A DNA stretch of 64,000 nucleotides from Megaleporinus macrocephalus (taxonomy: Eukaryota > Chordata > Actinopteri > Characiformes > Anostomidae). Position 1 is the first letter of the stretch, and every line of letters starts with the position of its first letter. The position numbers and the translations under genes are program-made. Under the pieces are notes generated by a model that ran no database searches, was not told where the DNA came from, and was given only the letters and a program-made list of their open reading frames with translations. Below, piece by piece: positions 1-13,216 of the stretch. Where the stretch lies: assembly GCA_021613375.1 (NCBI GenBank), contig CM038716.1, positions 15,902,024-15,966,023 of the forward strand, given 5' to 3'.

Positions 1-2738
1 TTGTCTCCCCCTTTGAGGAACCTTTTTTAAGAGCGTACTTGATGATGAGAGCCAAAATCAAGAGGTTTCTCTTGTGTGCTGATGTTGGATTGCTTTTTGC
101 ACTTTGGAGTAATTGCATTCACAAGATCTCTCTCCGTGTTCTGTCCTGTTATATGCACTGAAAGGAATTAAATTACGCTTGAGACGACTTTATGCCACTT
201 TGAAAGTTGTGCTCCAGACCTAGTCTTGTGACCTGGTGAAGGAGGAGTAGCTGTTTTTTTAGTGTGGGCTCATGACAACAGCATAAAACTATATGTTTAC
301 GTTATAATATAGTCATTGTTTGTGTTGAAATCAATATAATCACAAAAGATTTTCACTGATTTTTTTTTTTGCATAATTCCAGTCATTCATTTACAGCTGA
401 ACTGATGTGAAGTGCTTCATCCTAGAGAAACATGCAGAGTGACAATAGTTCTGATGATAAGAACCAGAGATTCCTCTAGTTTTCTGATAGGTACATCTCT
501 TTATGTGAGACAGGTACTGCAGGGTCTTGTGATGCAGGGTAATGCAATATTTTCGCAAAGATTTTTTTTTAAATCTCAGATTTTCCTGTTTTACGTTCAT
601 CACCTTTACATATGAACATGAAATGGCTCTGTTTGTTGTTCTAGGCTTCACAACTCTTGGTATCTATAACCACTGTAAAATCAGGGTTAGTAAGCTTCAA
701 ACTACTTTGAATGATTACTTATCAGTGATTCACGTGTCCAATAGGTGATGGTATTTTATGGCATATGACCCAGCTTTTCCTTTAAGGGTTCCAGTAGCAG
801 TTGGCTGTATATCAGGAGCCTGGGTGCCAGACATTCAAGTAAACCTGAAGCTGTTAGTTAACTGTAGGTCTTCTAGGATGGTTATCAATTTTAATTTTTT
901 ACTCTGAGTGCTTCTGTCTGTGACGATTTTCTTTTGTTTTCTTTGTTCAGTGTTGTGCAGTATTGTACAAAAGTTTGGGGACATTATATTTCAAAAGTTG
1001 ATAAATTTGCTCAGCAAAACAATATTTTGTAAATAGTCAAATAGTATTAATACAGTGAGTAATATTTTATATTTATCAGTGTGTTTATTTAAACCTTTCC
1101 AAGCTTTTCCTCGTGGCAACTCAGTATTGTTTACGATTATCATCTAATAACTGCTTTGACTACACAGTACTTCATTAAGCTAAATCAGGATTGCAACAAG
1201 ATATGATCTACTTCTTTCAAAATGAGATTTTGATGATACTTTGTATTGTATTTATGCTTATTTACATCTGTTCTAATGATATCTGGTGTTCTTACTGGTG
1301 AAAATATACAAATTGCTAAGATGAATGGTTTTAAACAATGAGCTTAGGTTTTTATACTTGTGCACAGTAGTGTATATTGCTAATAAAATTCTATTCTGTA
1401 TTCTGTTTACTCTTGTTGTGTTAAAGTTTTGTGGACCAGAGTGGATCTGTTTGAGTCTTGGTTCCTTCTCTTGGTCTTTGGAATTTTTTTCTTGCCACTG
1501 TCGACCTTGGCCTGCTCCGTGGGGCTTGGACTCTGATTTTCTGTAAAGCTGTACAGAGTGTGCTGTAAAAACACTATAAAATAAACTGGACTTGAATTGT
1601 GCAGCAATTTTGAACAAGCTATAGAGCTCGCTTTTAATGTATTTTAAACATATTTATCTACAAGATAAAGTGTCTCTCACTCTGACTCTCTCTCTCTCTC
1701 TGACCCTCAGTAAGTCATGAACCCAGCATACTTGAGGCAGCTGCACTTCTGCAGGTTGAGTGTATCCGCAGGCCCCTGACAGTTCAGACAGAAGGACGTC
1801 ACTCCCTCTCATAGTAGCCTAGTAAATAAGATGTATGGCCTAGTTTGAGGAAAGTAACCTCTGCACAGCGTCCTTGATTAATACGAACTTGAGCACGAGT
1901 GTCAGGCTAATAACACTGTAGGACGGTAATAAGGAACACACTGTAACCCAAAGTCTGAAGGCTGCCACAAGGCTTCTGTAAGACATGGCCCAGTCTGCTA
2001 TCTCGTTCTGGCTGAACTCAGTGAAGAGGGTGAGCGGGTAAAGATATCTACTGCTGAGTGACAAAGTGTTCTGAGTAGTTGGGGCTTCTCAATACCATGT
2101 AATGGGGTCTGAGTAATCCAGGGCTTTGCTTTTCCTTTGCACTGGCCAGAGAACAGTTTACTTTCACGGGAATTCCTAATCGCAAAGTGATTGCAGGCCT
2201 GCAGAGTTCTGACATGTGAACACGGCATTCACATGATCCCATATTTGCAGAAAAACGGAACCTCTGAAGGGTCGAGACAGAAACCATGTGGAGAATGTGA
2301 CTTTAAAGCACCGGGGACAAATCAAAATGCAGAATGTGCTTTTCTTGCAAATTGGTGAAAGGCGAGCGCCAGCAGCCCCTCTCATACCAGAGCAGCTCTA
2401 TTGTTCTATTTTGGGTTTTACCAACAAACAAAGAGGGGCTCGCTTGGCTGCACAGCTTTAGGTCGACCTCCCTCTTTACTTACTTTGGCACGTTGCTTTG
2501 CTCCAGAGGGGTGGGGGTGTTAAGAACTCCCTCATCCTATGACACCATCAGAGGTGAAAACATCAGAGCTGCCTAATCACTGATGTTCTAGCTTCACTGA
2601 TCAGTCCTCAGTATCAGCATCCTACTGGAAATGCTCATCCACTTCCCTGTTAGTATTATTATTACCAGTACAGCTGGTACAGAGGCTTCATGTAGATGAT
2701 TAAGAATAGTACAGCGCCATGGAAAGGTGTTAAGCTGT
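1..2738. other. Non-coding, no gene seen
   Basis: Only short unsupported reading frames. It contains a short CT run at about 1681-1704 and an AT-rich stretch around 960-1080 with Tc1-like wording (cagtattgtacaaaagtttg) too short to classify. Confidence 0.6.
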
Positions 2739-2746
2739 GTGAATAT

Positions 2747-3032
2747 TAGGGCTGTGTATTGGCAAGAACCTGGCGATACAGTACGTATCGTGATACAGCG
2801 GCCGTGATTCAATATATCGTGATACATTGTGATTTTTCAAATCCTACTCTTAAAACACACCACTGTATGAATGTATGCTTGTTAATGTTGGAGTTGAGCT
2901 GAACATAGAATGCAACACTACCATCCACTGGTCAGAATCTGTGTGTCTACACTGTGTTTTTGAGAATCGATACAGTATCACTAAACATAATATCCCAATA
3001 TTCAATATTTTCAATATTTTCTTACACCCCCA
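2747..3032 (+). mobile_element. hAT-type non-autonomous element, copy A (TAGGG family)
   Basis: Begins TAGGGCTGTGTATTGGCAAG and ends CTTACACCCCCA; ends are imperfect inverted repeats (TAGGG-TGT). Flanks gtgaatat (2739-2746) and gtgagtag (3033-3040) agree at 6 of 8 bases. Three relatives lie at 36204, 49473 and 53246. Confidence 0.75.
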
Positions 3033-3040
3033 GTGAGTAG

Positions 3041-6000
3041 ACATATAAAAACAGTACAGAATATCAGAATGATAACTTTTATATCCATTCTATTCCATGA
3101 TACTCTATTCTATTCTAAGAGGTTGTCATGCACTACCCTGTTTTACCTTTGCCCCCCCATTTGTTCATCCAGATCTTTCTCTTGTCTGTGGATGCTTTAG
3201 ATTCCTTGCTGAATAGAACAGAGTAGAATCCATTTTACTTGCCTGGAATTTCAATCATGATATATTGGCATGATAATAGGCAACGCGTATGGCAGAAAGA
3301 ACTTACTCCGGGCTGTAAAACGTTCTCACTCAGGAGTTTCCTGGAATATCTGCAGTCATAATGAGTAAGAATACATTTTGAGCGTAGCACAAACAGGAAC
3401 TGGAGCCGGGCCTTTGTTCGGGTTCGTGCTCAACGCTGGGCGAGCGCAAGCCTGTTGGAAGCCTGTGTTTTCCGGCATGATGCTGGCAGCGAAGGCCTGA
3501 TTTGTGAGCCTCACTAAAGCAGCAGGAGACGTCCTCAGCTCCTTTTGTCCTGAAAGATAAACAGCGTAGGTATGGCCATCAATTAAGAGGAGGAGGAGCT
3601 GGAAGAGGCCAACTCTTAATAGGCAAACAATAGGCAAACTGGAGCGGCTGGCTTTTAGAGACAGGTCTAAAATAGGGTCTGCGGCTCCACCTCTCTAACT
3701 GTCTCTGGTGGGATTTACTTTCAGATTTAAAGCAGATTCATTGGTGGCATATAGAAAGCTGCTAATTTATTATTTATTTATTATATTATACCTACACATG
3801 TTTTATATCTGCACGTTACCCACAACCATGCCAATGCATCCTATGGTTCACCACCCAAATAATATCTGATCGTATGGTGGTCCCTTTTCATTGATGGATG
3901 AATGTAAGAGCAAGGTATAGAGCACGACTGATATATGGTCCAGTACCAAATGGACTGTAGTGGGTTATTTTATTTCTGTATGGCTCGCCTTCAGTATTGC
4001 GCAAAATCAGAGAATATTTATTATCTAGTCAAAACTGCTTTCACGTACAAGTGTTGGAGATGCTTCTAAACACTGGCTGTATGATAATCCACTTGTATAA
4101 GGATGAGAAGAATCAAAGAAATTTACTAAAAAGGAAAAGTTTGCTAAATTGAAGTTCAAAAAATGATTACGGGATGCAGAGGCCACTGTCACGACCGCAT
4201 AAGCAGTACTCATAACTTTAATCTTTTGAGAGCAAGGAGAAAAATCAAGCCCACTCGTTCTTCTAATCTGAGAAGTGTTTTTGTGTGTCAGTCCTTCTAC
4301 TGTGAGAAGACAACTCAATGCCGTGGCTCTGAAAGAATGTGTATCCGTCAATAATTTGTTAATTACTGGGAAAAGAAGATTTCAGTCATGGCTGCTGTTA
4401 TCAGAACAATAAACAGAGCACTCCGTAGCCCAGACCTTGCCATCACTAACTGTGTTTAGGATTTGTCTGGTCGTGAAAAGTAACAATATTAACCAACTTT
4501 TAAGACCGAACTGTGGAAAATTGTTCCTTCTTTCAAAAAAAAGCATGTCTCCTGACTGATGGAAACTGATGGACACTTGAAATACCAAACAATCTCTGTA
4601 CTATACGAAGTTCAGTAGTTGTATCTGGTGTCTGTATCAGGTACTTGTACTGGTCTGTAACTGGTGACTCAGTGTATTTACTGCAATGTTTTAAAAGCTA
4701 ATGTGTGAGCTGGGGCCTAAAAGAACAAAGACAAAGAAGTTTCTGGTAGTTCATGTCCTCTATGTCGGTGCTTCAGAGTCATTGCTCACATTTCCTAGAA
4801 ACTGGCAGGAAGTGCTTGTTAGACTTGTTAGCTCTTGATTGGAGACTTGAAAATGTGTGGGGCTGAGATTTGGGGGTATAGGTGCACTATATTTAGCTCC
4901 TGAGAGCATTTTTAAGGTCTAAGAATGATTGTTCTTGGCAGGGAGCAGTATTTAGGGATCCCTCCTCCGTAGCTGAGGAATGCCTCCGAGGCGGAGGGGG
5001 CCGAGCAACAGGCCATAGGCCCCTTCTCCCTCTTTTCTCATAAAGGCCCAGCTCTGAGAGATCAGCCCAAACGCACAGGAAGTCCACCATTCTTCCAGCC
5101 TCTGACTAATATGTCCAGGATGTCCTGTGATGAACTTCAGGAAGCCTAGAGTGAAGACAATGTGACTGAAAGAAGCAGGTACATAAAGTCTCTCAGCTCG
5201 TAGACTGCTCTGTCTGGCCACGCTGTCTCCTCCGAGACGAAGGTGGTTTTGTGATTTCCCTGTTTGCTAATGATGCTGTCAGGTAGTTACTACTACAGGT
5301 TACTACAAGTTACCTTGAGTCACTACTGACATCATTCTGACATCATCACACCACCAACCCTCCCAAGGCTTGAATGTGGTACTTACAACTTTAAAGACAA
5401 AGAGGCACCAAAAAGAGTTCTTAGTGATGCAGAAGAGCCACTTTTCTCCAAACCACCATTCAGTAGATTGTACTCGTCAAGAGCCCTTGTTGTGAAAGTG
5501 TGACTAATCCTCCTACTGTTAAAATAACCACCATGTAATGTAAAGGTTTGATACCATTACATTTCTTTTCTAAAACTCTTCATCAAAGCCAAGAACCATT
5601 TAGGAATCATTATTTTGAAGAGTGCTCCCCGACGTCTGCTTTTAGTTTTTGGCAAGAGAAGCAGAGCAGGATCGTTCCTGTTTATTACTCCCACTGATAG
5701 GCCTCAGATTAAGATTAAATGAAGTCAAATAATGAACTGAAATGTACTCAGTCTAATTAAATAATCACTCCAGCGAGGAATGCTTAACTAAGCATTTGTT
5801 GTTTTGTGATTGTTCTACTGGGGAAAACTTCATATCAGCTGTATTTGGTGCTGCGGAAGGTTCCTGGAGTGTCTGGGATGTGCCCAGAGTATCTTGTTAG
5901 GCTTGTCTGTCTCCCTGCGAGCTTACTCACTGTGACTCTGTCTCTAAAGGAGTTGCCCACAGCTGCGTGCCAGATGCCATTATCCTAACAGGCACACATA

Positions 6001-6561
6001 CACACGCACTCGTACTGTTTTACAGGCAAGGTGAAACCATAACTGAATACATAGTGTAGCTCAAGCGTCCAACAAATCATGACTATGTTAGCCACTTCAG
6101 TCACATGTGTTAGACCTGCATCTTGAAGTAATGGTTCACCCAACATCTCCTTGTTGTCCGCTAGTTGTTCGTTCTGTTTGCGTGCTGGAAAAAATCTGGT
6201 GTTACTGAACAGCCCTGGATCTGTAAATGGGAACGTCACTCATGTAGAGCTACACAATGCTGTTCCAGCCAGGCAGCAACGGGTTGGCTTTCATGCACAG
6301 CACAGGGGGAAGGGGAGGGTCTACATGCTGAACTCCACACGTTGTCAAGAAGAAGAGATGGTCGAGAAAGAACTAAAGAGAAAAAGATCTGATGTTTTGT
6401 TAGCATCAGACAGGCTGAGGTTGGCTTCTTATTGGCTTGTTCTCGGTTTGTGCTGGAGCTATGTTCTGGTTCCTGGCTAATGTTAGCTATGGTACTTGTT
6501 GTGTCGTTTTTGCTCTGATGTCATTGTATTTGTGTGCACAACAGACCAAGAGTTTGCTTTT
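3041..6561. other. Non-coding, no gene seen
   Basis: No exon with convincing coding content and splice sites. No sizeable simple repeat. Confidence 0.55.
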
Positions 6562-6663
6562 AGTGTATCTAAAACGTTTGACTGGTAGTGTACTAAAACG
6601 TTTGGCTGGTAGTGTATCTAAAACGTTTGGCTGGTAGTGTATCTAAATCGTTTGGCTGGTATT
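6562..6663 (+). repeat. 24-25-bp minisatellite, four copies
   Basis: Tandem unit close to ctaaaacgtttggctggtag, followed by tgtat. The same unit family builds the large array at 62.1-62.8 kb. Confidence 0.85.
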
Positions 6664-9600
6664 ATAGTAGTAGTAGAGTCTGCACTGTTTTTTTGCTTCT
6701 GTGTCCAACAAAAAATTGCAGAACTTTCTTCTTTTAGCAAAGTACGCACAGCAGTACAGCAGTAACTGCATCAGAGTCAAATTCAAATCCTGACTAAATA
6801 TCTTCTCACACAAATGAGGTATCAGTTAAAAGTTAGGATCAACTGATGTACGCTATGTGACCTTATTGATTTGATTTGGCGTTTACAAACCCGCAGGGCG
6901 GGGCAGGTTAGTGCAGTAATACACTTAAGCAGTGACCATGTGCCACAGTTGAGGGCACTAAACTGCTGCACTGGCTCCATTTGCACTGCAGCACTTATCC
7001 ACAGCAGCTCTGGCGTGACTGCTACATGGCTCTGAGCTTTTCTGGCTCCGTCGCTGGGGACGCTAAAGAAAGTTAAAGGCCCAGCACTGTGGTGGCACTT
7101 TCCACCGCACCCACAAAGCGCTCGAGCTGCTCCGTCCTCTTTCAGAGCTTCCGCTCATCGAGGGCCTCTTGGCAAAGGCTCCACTTTGGATCTATAGGAA
7201 AGCTGTGAGACGTTAGGCTGGTGCTGGGTTAATGGTGGTAGCACAAAGTTACTGGCCTATGGAGACCCCATTAGGACGCCTGTAATTCAGGCCTATCGGA
7301 TTATGAAGAAACACATGAGTTCAAAGAGACTTCCGCATCTGACGTTTTCATGATAGTCATAAAGCGGATGTGCATCTTAGACCGTAGAGATATGAGCCGC
7401 TCGGAAACTGCCCTCTCTCCCTGGATGTCGTTTGTAGCCTGATGTTTACTCGAAGGCTTCTTTTTAGTGGCTGCCATCTGCGACACATTAGGAAGGGCAG
7501 TTTTCCTTCTTCTTCACTGGGTAACATCCAGCTTAACTTTGGATGTCATTCTTTTTTTTTTTTTAGCAAAGAAGCCCCTCCTCATCTTCTCCATCTCTGA
7601 ATCTCTCTCTCCGTTTTTCCTTCCTCTCTGTCTGTGGCTGTGGGTTCTGCTTTTCTCTGTTGCCTTGGCATCGCTTCTGAACAGTCTGGGAGTAGTTTTC
7701 GCCAAACTAGATTTTTCCTATGTGTGTGTATATGTTAAACAACTACCGCAGAAACGTCCGAGCTTGGCACCCAGCTAACCGTGCTGGCATCTCGCCAGTT
7801 CTGATTTGTCACTAGATTGATGGGTTTTAGGACCTGTAGGTTAAATAGGTAGCACAAGATGAGTTCCTGACTGGACCTGACTTGTTTATCGTTTTCTGTC
7901 GTCTCTCTGAAGAAAGGCTTTTATGTGGTATACAGTTGTGCTGCGATTCCAGTCCTTTAAACAAATGAGCTGTGACAGAATCAATGCTCATCATCCCGAG
8001 TTCCCTTTAGCTCTGGCCGCTTGCTGATAGTGCTGTCCATCGTTTGCGTCGAATTTGCGTCGGTGTGAATGCATGTGCGTAAACACAGGGGCATCACAGC
8101 ACGGACCCCCTCCTTGTTGCTACGCAGGCACTGCCGTTGTTGCTCTTGGCCCAGGCACTGTTACTTTACTCCCCAAGACTGTGAGCTCTGTTCAGGAAGC
8201 AATCCTGATTTGATTGGCTCTCATTTTATCAGGACCTGTCTGATCCCTGAACTTAAACTTAATTCCTGTCTTCTTTTTTAACCCAGCGTCAGGATCTCAT
8301 TGAAGTAAGTGAAATAAATGGCCGGGGTGTTTTTCATTGCCTCTCGGAGGCCGTACTGCAGAAGAGAGCTGATGATTATATAAATCAGTAAGTCCTTTAT
8401 CCCAGCGGGGGTAAAACCTGCTTTGCTCTCCTGCTTTGTGCTTCTGGCCATGCTCTCCTTAGACAAAGCTCTGCAGGCCGGACAGGACGTGGAATCCACG
8501 CAGACCTTTTCAGTACTTCTTATTTTCCTCTCCGTTCAGTACACAAGTAACAGCATGGCTGAGATCTAGTCGTGGACGTACCACCTTCCATATTAAAATT
8601 AGCCCTGACCGCACCACATGTCCAGCTGGGTCTAATGGGCTGTGTATTGTAGGGCTAACCTTTAGGGAATAATGCTACGTGTTACAGTGCCGGGTGTGCC
8701 AGCATCGAGTGTGATATGGAGGAAGTAATTGAGCGTGCTCCGGAAGCCCTGCCTGGCAATCAGATTGGCATATGGGGTAATTGCTGCGTGTCGTACTTAC
8801 CTCGGGAGCTCAGCTGATTTACACTGGCGTTCTGCCCCTCTCAGTAGATTCTGATAGCGTAGTCTTTGTAGACAAAGCCATTGCCTTGGAACATGTGCTC
8901 TCCATTCAGGGGTACAAGTAAAGGTTTTCACCAGCCAGTTAGGCCACTGAGGTGCTATAATGTAAGAATTTGTGGCCAAAATAATAGAAACTTGTCTATA
9001 TGCATTGCCTTTATGAATAACAAACTTCTTTCACTACCAAAATACAGTCAGAGGAGTCCCCCACGTCATTATACCGGTAGAACAGGGACATGATTTTTTC
9101 TTTTTTTTATTTTTACTGGACAGTCCAGACAGCGAGAGCTGCTGAGCATTCTTGACGTCAGTGATTGGAACCTTGTTTGTGTGTGTGGTGAATGTCAGTG
9201 CTTGGCGTAATGTGTCTCCAGTGCTGGCCTCAATGACTGGTGGGGAAATGTTTCCTCCCTTAAGTTCCATTCTGGTATTTGTGGAATTTGCTTTGGAACA
9301 AACATGACACTTCCTGACCGGGTCTCTGGAGAAAGCAACGCGGAGGTGGGGTCTAAGACGCAGCAAGACAGGAAGGTCCAGAAGAAAACAAGAGTTTGAA
9401 TTTTTCCAGCGTTCACGTCTACGATTGAGGTGGGCTGTTTACTGAAATAGATAGGCTGCTCTAGACAGCCTGTAGATGAATTAACTCTCCCTGGCAACTT
9501 GTTTGCTTTAGCTGGGTAATGGCCTGAGGAGTGTAGTGATAACTGAAATACTTCTAATTTATGAAGGTTAATCTTTCCTAGTGGGTTTGCTCCGAGAGAT

Positions 9601-9884
9601 TTATATCTAACTAACCTTTTACCGTCCTCTAGTCAGGCTTGTTCAGCTCCTGAGGGCCTGTGCTTATTCAAACATGAAGCAGCTTCATGCTAATATGCTA
9701 AAGGGAAAGCTGTGGCTGGCTCCTTTTACCAAAATTGCCAAAGTAGAGGTAGAACTTGTACTGGTATCCAAGTGAATACCCAAATATCTTTGTCCTGTGA
9801 TATTAATTTTATCATAATGTGGATGCCATGATAATCCAAACAATGTTGAACCACAGTCAGCACTGCCCAAATCGGTGAACATGT
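6664..9884. other. Non-coding, no gene seen
   Basis: Contains a T-run near 7550-7565 and ordinary single-copy sequence. The 8280-8500 part has balanced composition, but I recognise no exon in it. Confidence 0.5.
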
Positions 9885-9946
9885 AACCAGAATGATCTCC
9901 AAGCTATTGTGCAGTATTTCTATTGGTCCATTCATCATGACATCAA
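9885..9946 (-). repeat. Dispersed repeat piece (TGATGAATGGACCAAT family)
   Basis: Contains ctattggtccattcatcatg plus the caagctattgtgcagtattt part shared with copies at 21.0-21.6 kb and 51.57 kb. A ctttggacagcgatgac tail follows at about 9996, as in the other copies. Confidence 0.75.
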
Positions 9947-12256
9947 CACACAGCTGCTGCGTTCAGATGATGTAGAAAAATAGATACATGTTCTTCTTTG
10001 GACAGCGATGACCTTTATTACATTATTATATTAAACTGATGCTATTAGTTTATATTGTTATTATTGACCACCATGGTCATTAACGTGAAGTTGATGGTGA
10101 AGTGAAGTTTTGGTGCCCCTTGTCCCAGAACGGAGGTCAACTTGCTACATGCCACCTGTTTTTTTACTTATGGAAGCCCCAAACAGACAGGAAGTCTCCA
10201 GAGGAAGTGCAAGGAGAAGCCCGGAGCCGGCGAAAGGGGAGAGATGACTAGAGAGCCGTGACGCTTCCTGTCAGGATGGCCCTTTCATCGATGTCATGAG
10301 AAAATAGTTTTGCTCCCCTTGGTGGTCTACTGCACTTAGACCCTGCCCATCCTGCGTTTGCCCCCTCCCATTTTTTCCTCCCCTCAGAACCTCCCCCTTC
10401 CCTCTGCTCTGCCTTCACGTCATGCTCAAAAGAAAAGGGACAGATCCCTCCATTGAGCGGGCACTCGGGAGACATTAACATTTTGCATGGGTTTGCAAAG
10501 CCTGCCCCACGCAGCACTAGAGGCCACGTAGAGCCTGCTGTGGCTGACTGGCGCTCTCTGTGGAGCAGAGAATGACCCCTCTGTGTGCCTGTGCTGAGAG
10601 AATTCCCCTCCAGCTTCCTCCTGCCCCCTCACCTCACAGATTCTGGTCTGGATTAATTTTGGTTTGATTGTAATCTGGATTTGGAGTAGAATGTGCTGCT
10701 GTTCTAGCCTTTGTGTGTGACAGACGAGCACATAGGCAGTGAGCCTTGCATCATCTGGAGGGATCGGGCAAGGGTCCCATCGCATGCAGCGCATACAGGG
10801 CACATGTTTACACTGCTCAAAGAGCTGAAACATCATGCCTCTGTTCTGTAACACTGAAACCATTAATAAGATTACAGAGCACTGGGGCTACACACAGGTT
10901 TTAGCGTTAGCTGGCAGAGTACATGATGCTTCTTATGGCTCAAGCATTCAGAGGAGCATTCAGAGGAGCTCTGCGGGCCGTTTCTGTCCCCTAAAAAGAC
11001 CACCGTTCGCTCTGTTCTTGTTAGGAGAGGTAAGCGGTGTAAGTTCTAATGCAGTCCTTTAGAAATAGAGGCAGCTTGTAGTGAGAAGGGGAGAATGGAA
11101 TGCTCTTTGTCTCCAGGCTTCCTCTTTTCCGTGCAGTCCAGCGTAGTTGTGGTCTGTGTAGAAATACCACTGATTCCTGATGGCTCATAATTTATTGCTC
11201 CCCCTGGCTACATGCTTCCAAGACTCACACGCTTGGCCATGTTTGACCGAACTAGAATGTTCTACGTGTTGACGAGGGAGCTCCCGTCCTGCGATGAGCC
11301 CAGTGGACGGCTTATTGTACCCGTCAGCGACTATGTCACTCCCTGGCCGTTGATCATGAGACTGCAGGGCCGACTGAAAGGCTCTTTATCTGAGGCCCTC
11401 TTGGCCGGTCCAGCTGGAACAAGGCGGAGTTACTTAGAGGAGGAAAGGATGATGTATTTCGTTTGGTGTCACCGTCCTCAGCGTCCCAGAGAAGCCCCCT
11501 TTGCAATAACTAGGATCCTTTTGTCACTTAAATAGGGAAATGATGTGATCTGTAAGCGAAAGTCTGTGGACCACCCTGGAGAGATAAGCTACACTTCTGT
11601 CACCATTTAAACCGCAAAGCTCCATAACAAGCTGTATTTGCTTTATCTGACAGCTGTTCCGTTGACCCTCAGTGAGATATCAAGCTGAGATTTAATCCTC
11701 GTCTCAGCTCAGGCAGATTAGACACCTCTGGCTTGTAATAGGGCAGGAAGTTGAGTGCACTGGATGCAGTTGGGTTAGCACTGCTTGCTTCTTTTTTTTT
11801 TTTTTTTTTTTTGCATCGCAATGCCGTCACGCAGCCTGTGCGCTTGCCTGGACCTTGCACAACACACATGCAACAAGACACTGCATGTCAGGCATTTGGA
11901 GGCTAAAATAGTGGAAAGTCCATATCAGCTAAACCCAAGATGATGAATTATGAGTAGAATAGCTGTAGCTGTGGTTTTAGCAGTGAAGATGCAGGAAATC
12001 AGCACAGTGACTCTTAATTTTAGTACAATAGAGAGATTCCAGGCGGTTTTAACAATATGATTCCACAGCACATGGTGTGGATCTCTCTCTCCACTGGAGA
12101 ACCCTCTAAAGCTCAAATGAACCCTCAGATGAGTTTAGTTCAGTGTATGTTGGCTAGCCACAACCAATTTAAAGGCTACCAACCAACATAAGGATTTTTA
12201 TTCAGTTCTTTTAATTCCTGACTCGTCTTGGTACTGCCTTAACTCATGTTGTGACT
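9947..12256. other. Non-coding, no gene seen
   Basis: Apart from a poly(T) run at about 11791-11812, I see no repeat or exon that I can support. Confidence 0.55.
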
Positions 12257-12264
12257 AACTCTAC

Positions 12265-13208
12265 TAGAGATGGAAAGATCGATCGGCTATGTATCGGTAT
12301 CGGACGATTTTCAATCAAAATATGTGATCGGCCGATATTTCTTCAATTGAGAGCCGATCCCAAGAGCCGATTGATGGCATTAAACAAATGAGCCTAATTT
12401 CTGTATTTCCAGCTAGAGTTTCATTCAGGAAGAGGAGAACCCCCTCCGGCCAGCTCCCTGCAATTCCTATCTGAACCACAAGGTGGAAATACATACCGTT
12501 TCATTTTCCACAGACTGACTGAAGCAGCGGCCTCGTGAAAAAGGAAGCGCTGAAAGTAAGCATGTCCGTCTGGCAGTGTTTTACCGTATGTGACTCAAGA
12601 CTCATCCAGGGCGTTTTTAAATTATTAAAATCAGCGTGTCACTTTAACTTCAACACTACTAATCTGATACGACACAGCACGCAGCTGAATACACAGAGTA
12701 TCAGCAAACAGCAGAGCTAGCACGCGCAGCTAGCACAAAACAGATAACCCAGAACAGATAATAACCCAGTACAGACCAGATCTGACCGGTACGAACAGAA
12801 CAGCAGCAGCAGCAATTCAATATTCTACATTTAATGATTGCAGATTGTCGTTTAAAATAACAGAGTCTGTGTTTAATGACTGCAGTTTTTACTGCATTTA
12901 TTTAATTATCTTTTTTCGTTTTAAATTAAGGGTCTAAATTGAATGATTGCAGTATTGGTGGTATTTGTTTGATTTACTTTGTTTATTTACTGTTAATTTT
13001 GTTTAAAGTATTATGCTGTTTCACATGAGCTTGTTAAAAATGGTAATAAACCAGTTTAGACCATGTTTTATGACTTGCTTGCGCTAATAACTACATGTAG
13101 CCTGCCGTAGTGTATACCCCGCCCTCTATCGGTATCGGCTATCGGCCGGTCATGCTGAAAGGTAATCAGCGATTGGAATCGGCCTCAATGCTGATCGGTC
13201 CATCTCTA
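12265..13208 (+). mobile_element. Non-autonomous hAT transposon, copy 1 (944 bp)
   Basis: Starts TAGAGATGGAAAGATCGATC and ends GATCGGTCCATCTCTA, giving terminal inverted repeats TAGAGATGG. It is flanked by a perfect 8-bp target duplication AACTCTAC at 12257-12264 and 13209-13216, the hAT superfamily hallmark. No transposase is readable inside. A second copy in opposite orientation lies at 24800-25748. Confidence 0.93.
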
Positions 13209-13216
13209 AACTCTAC

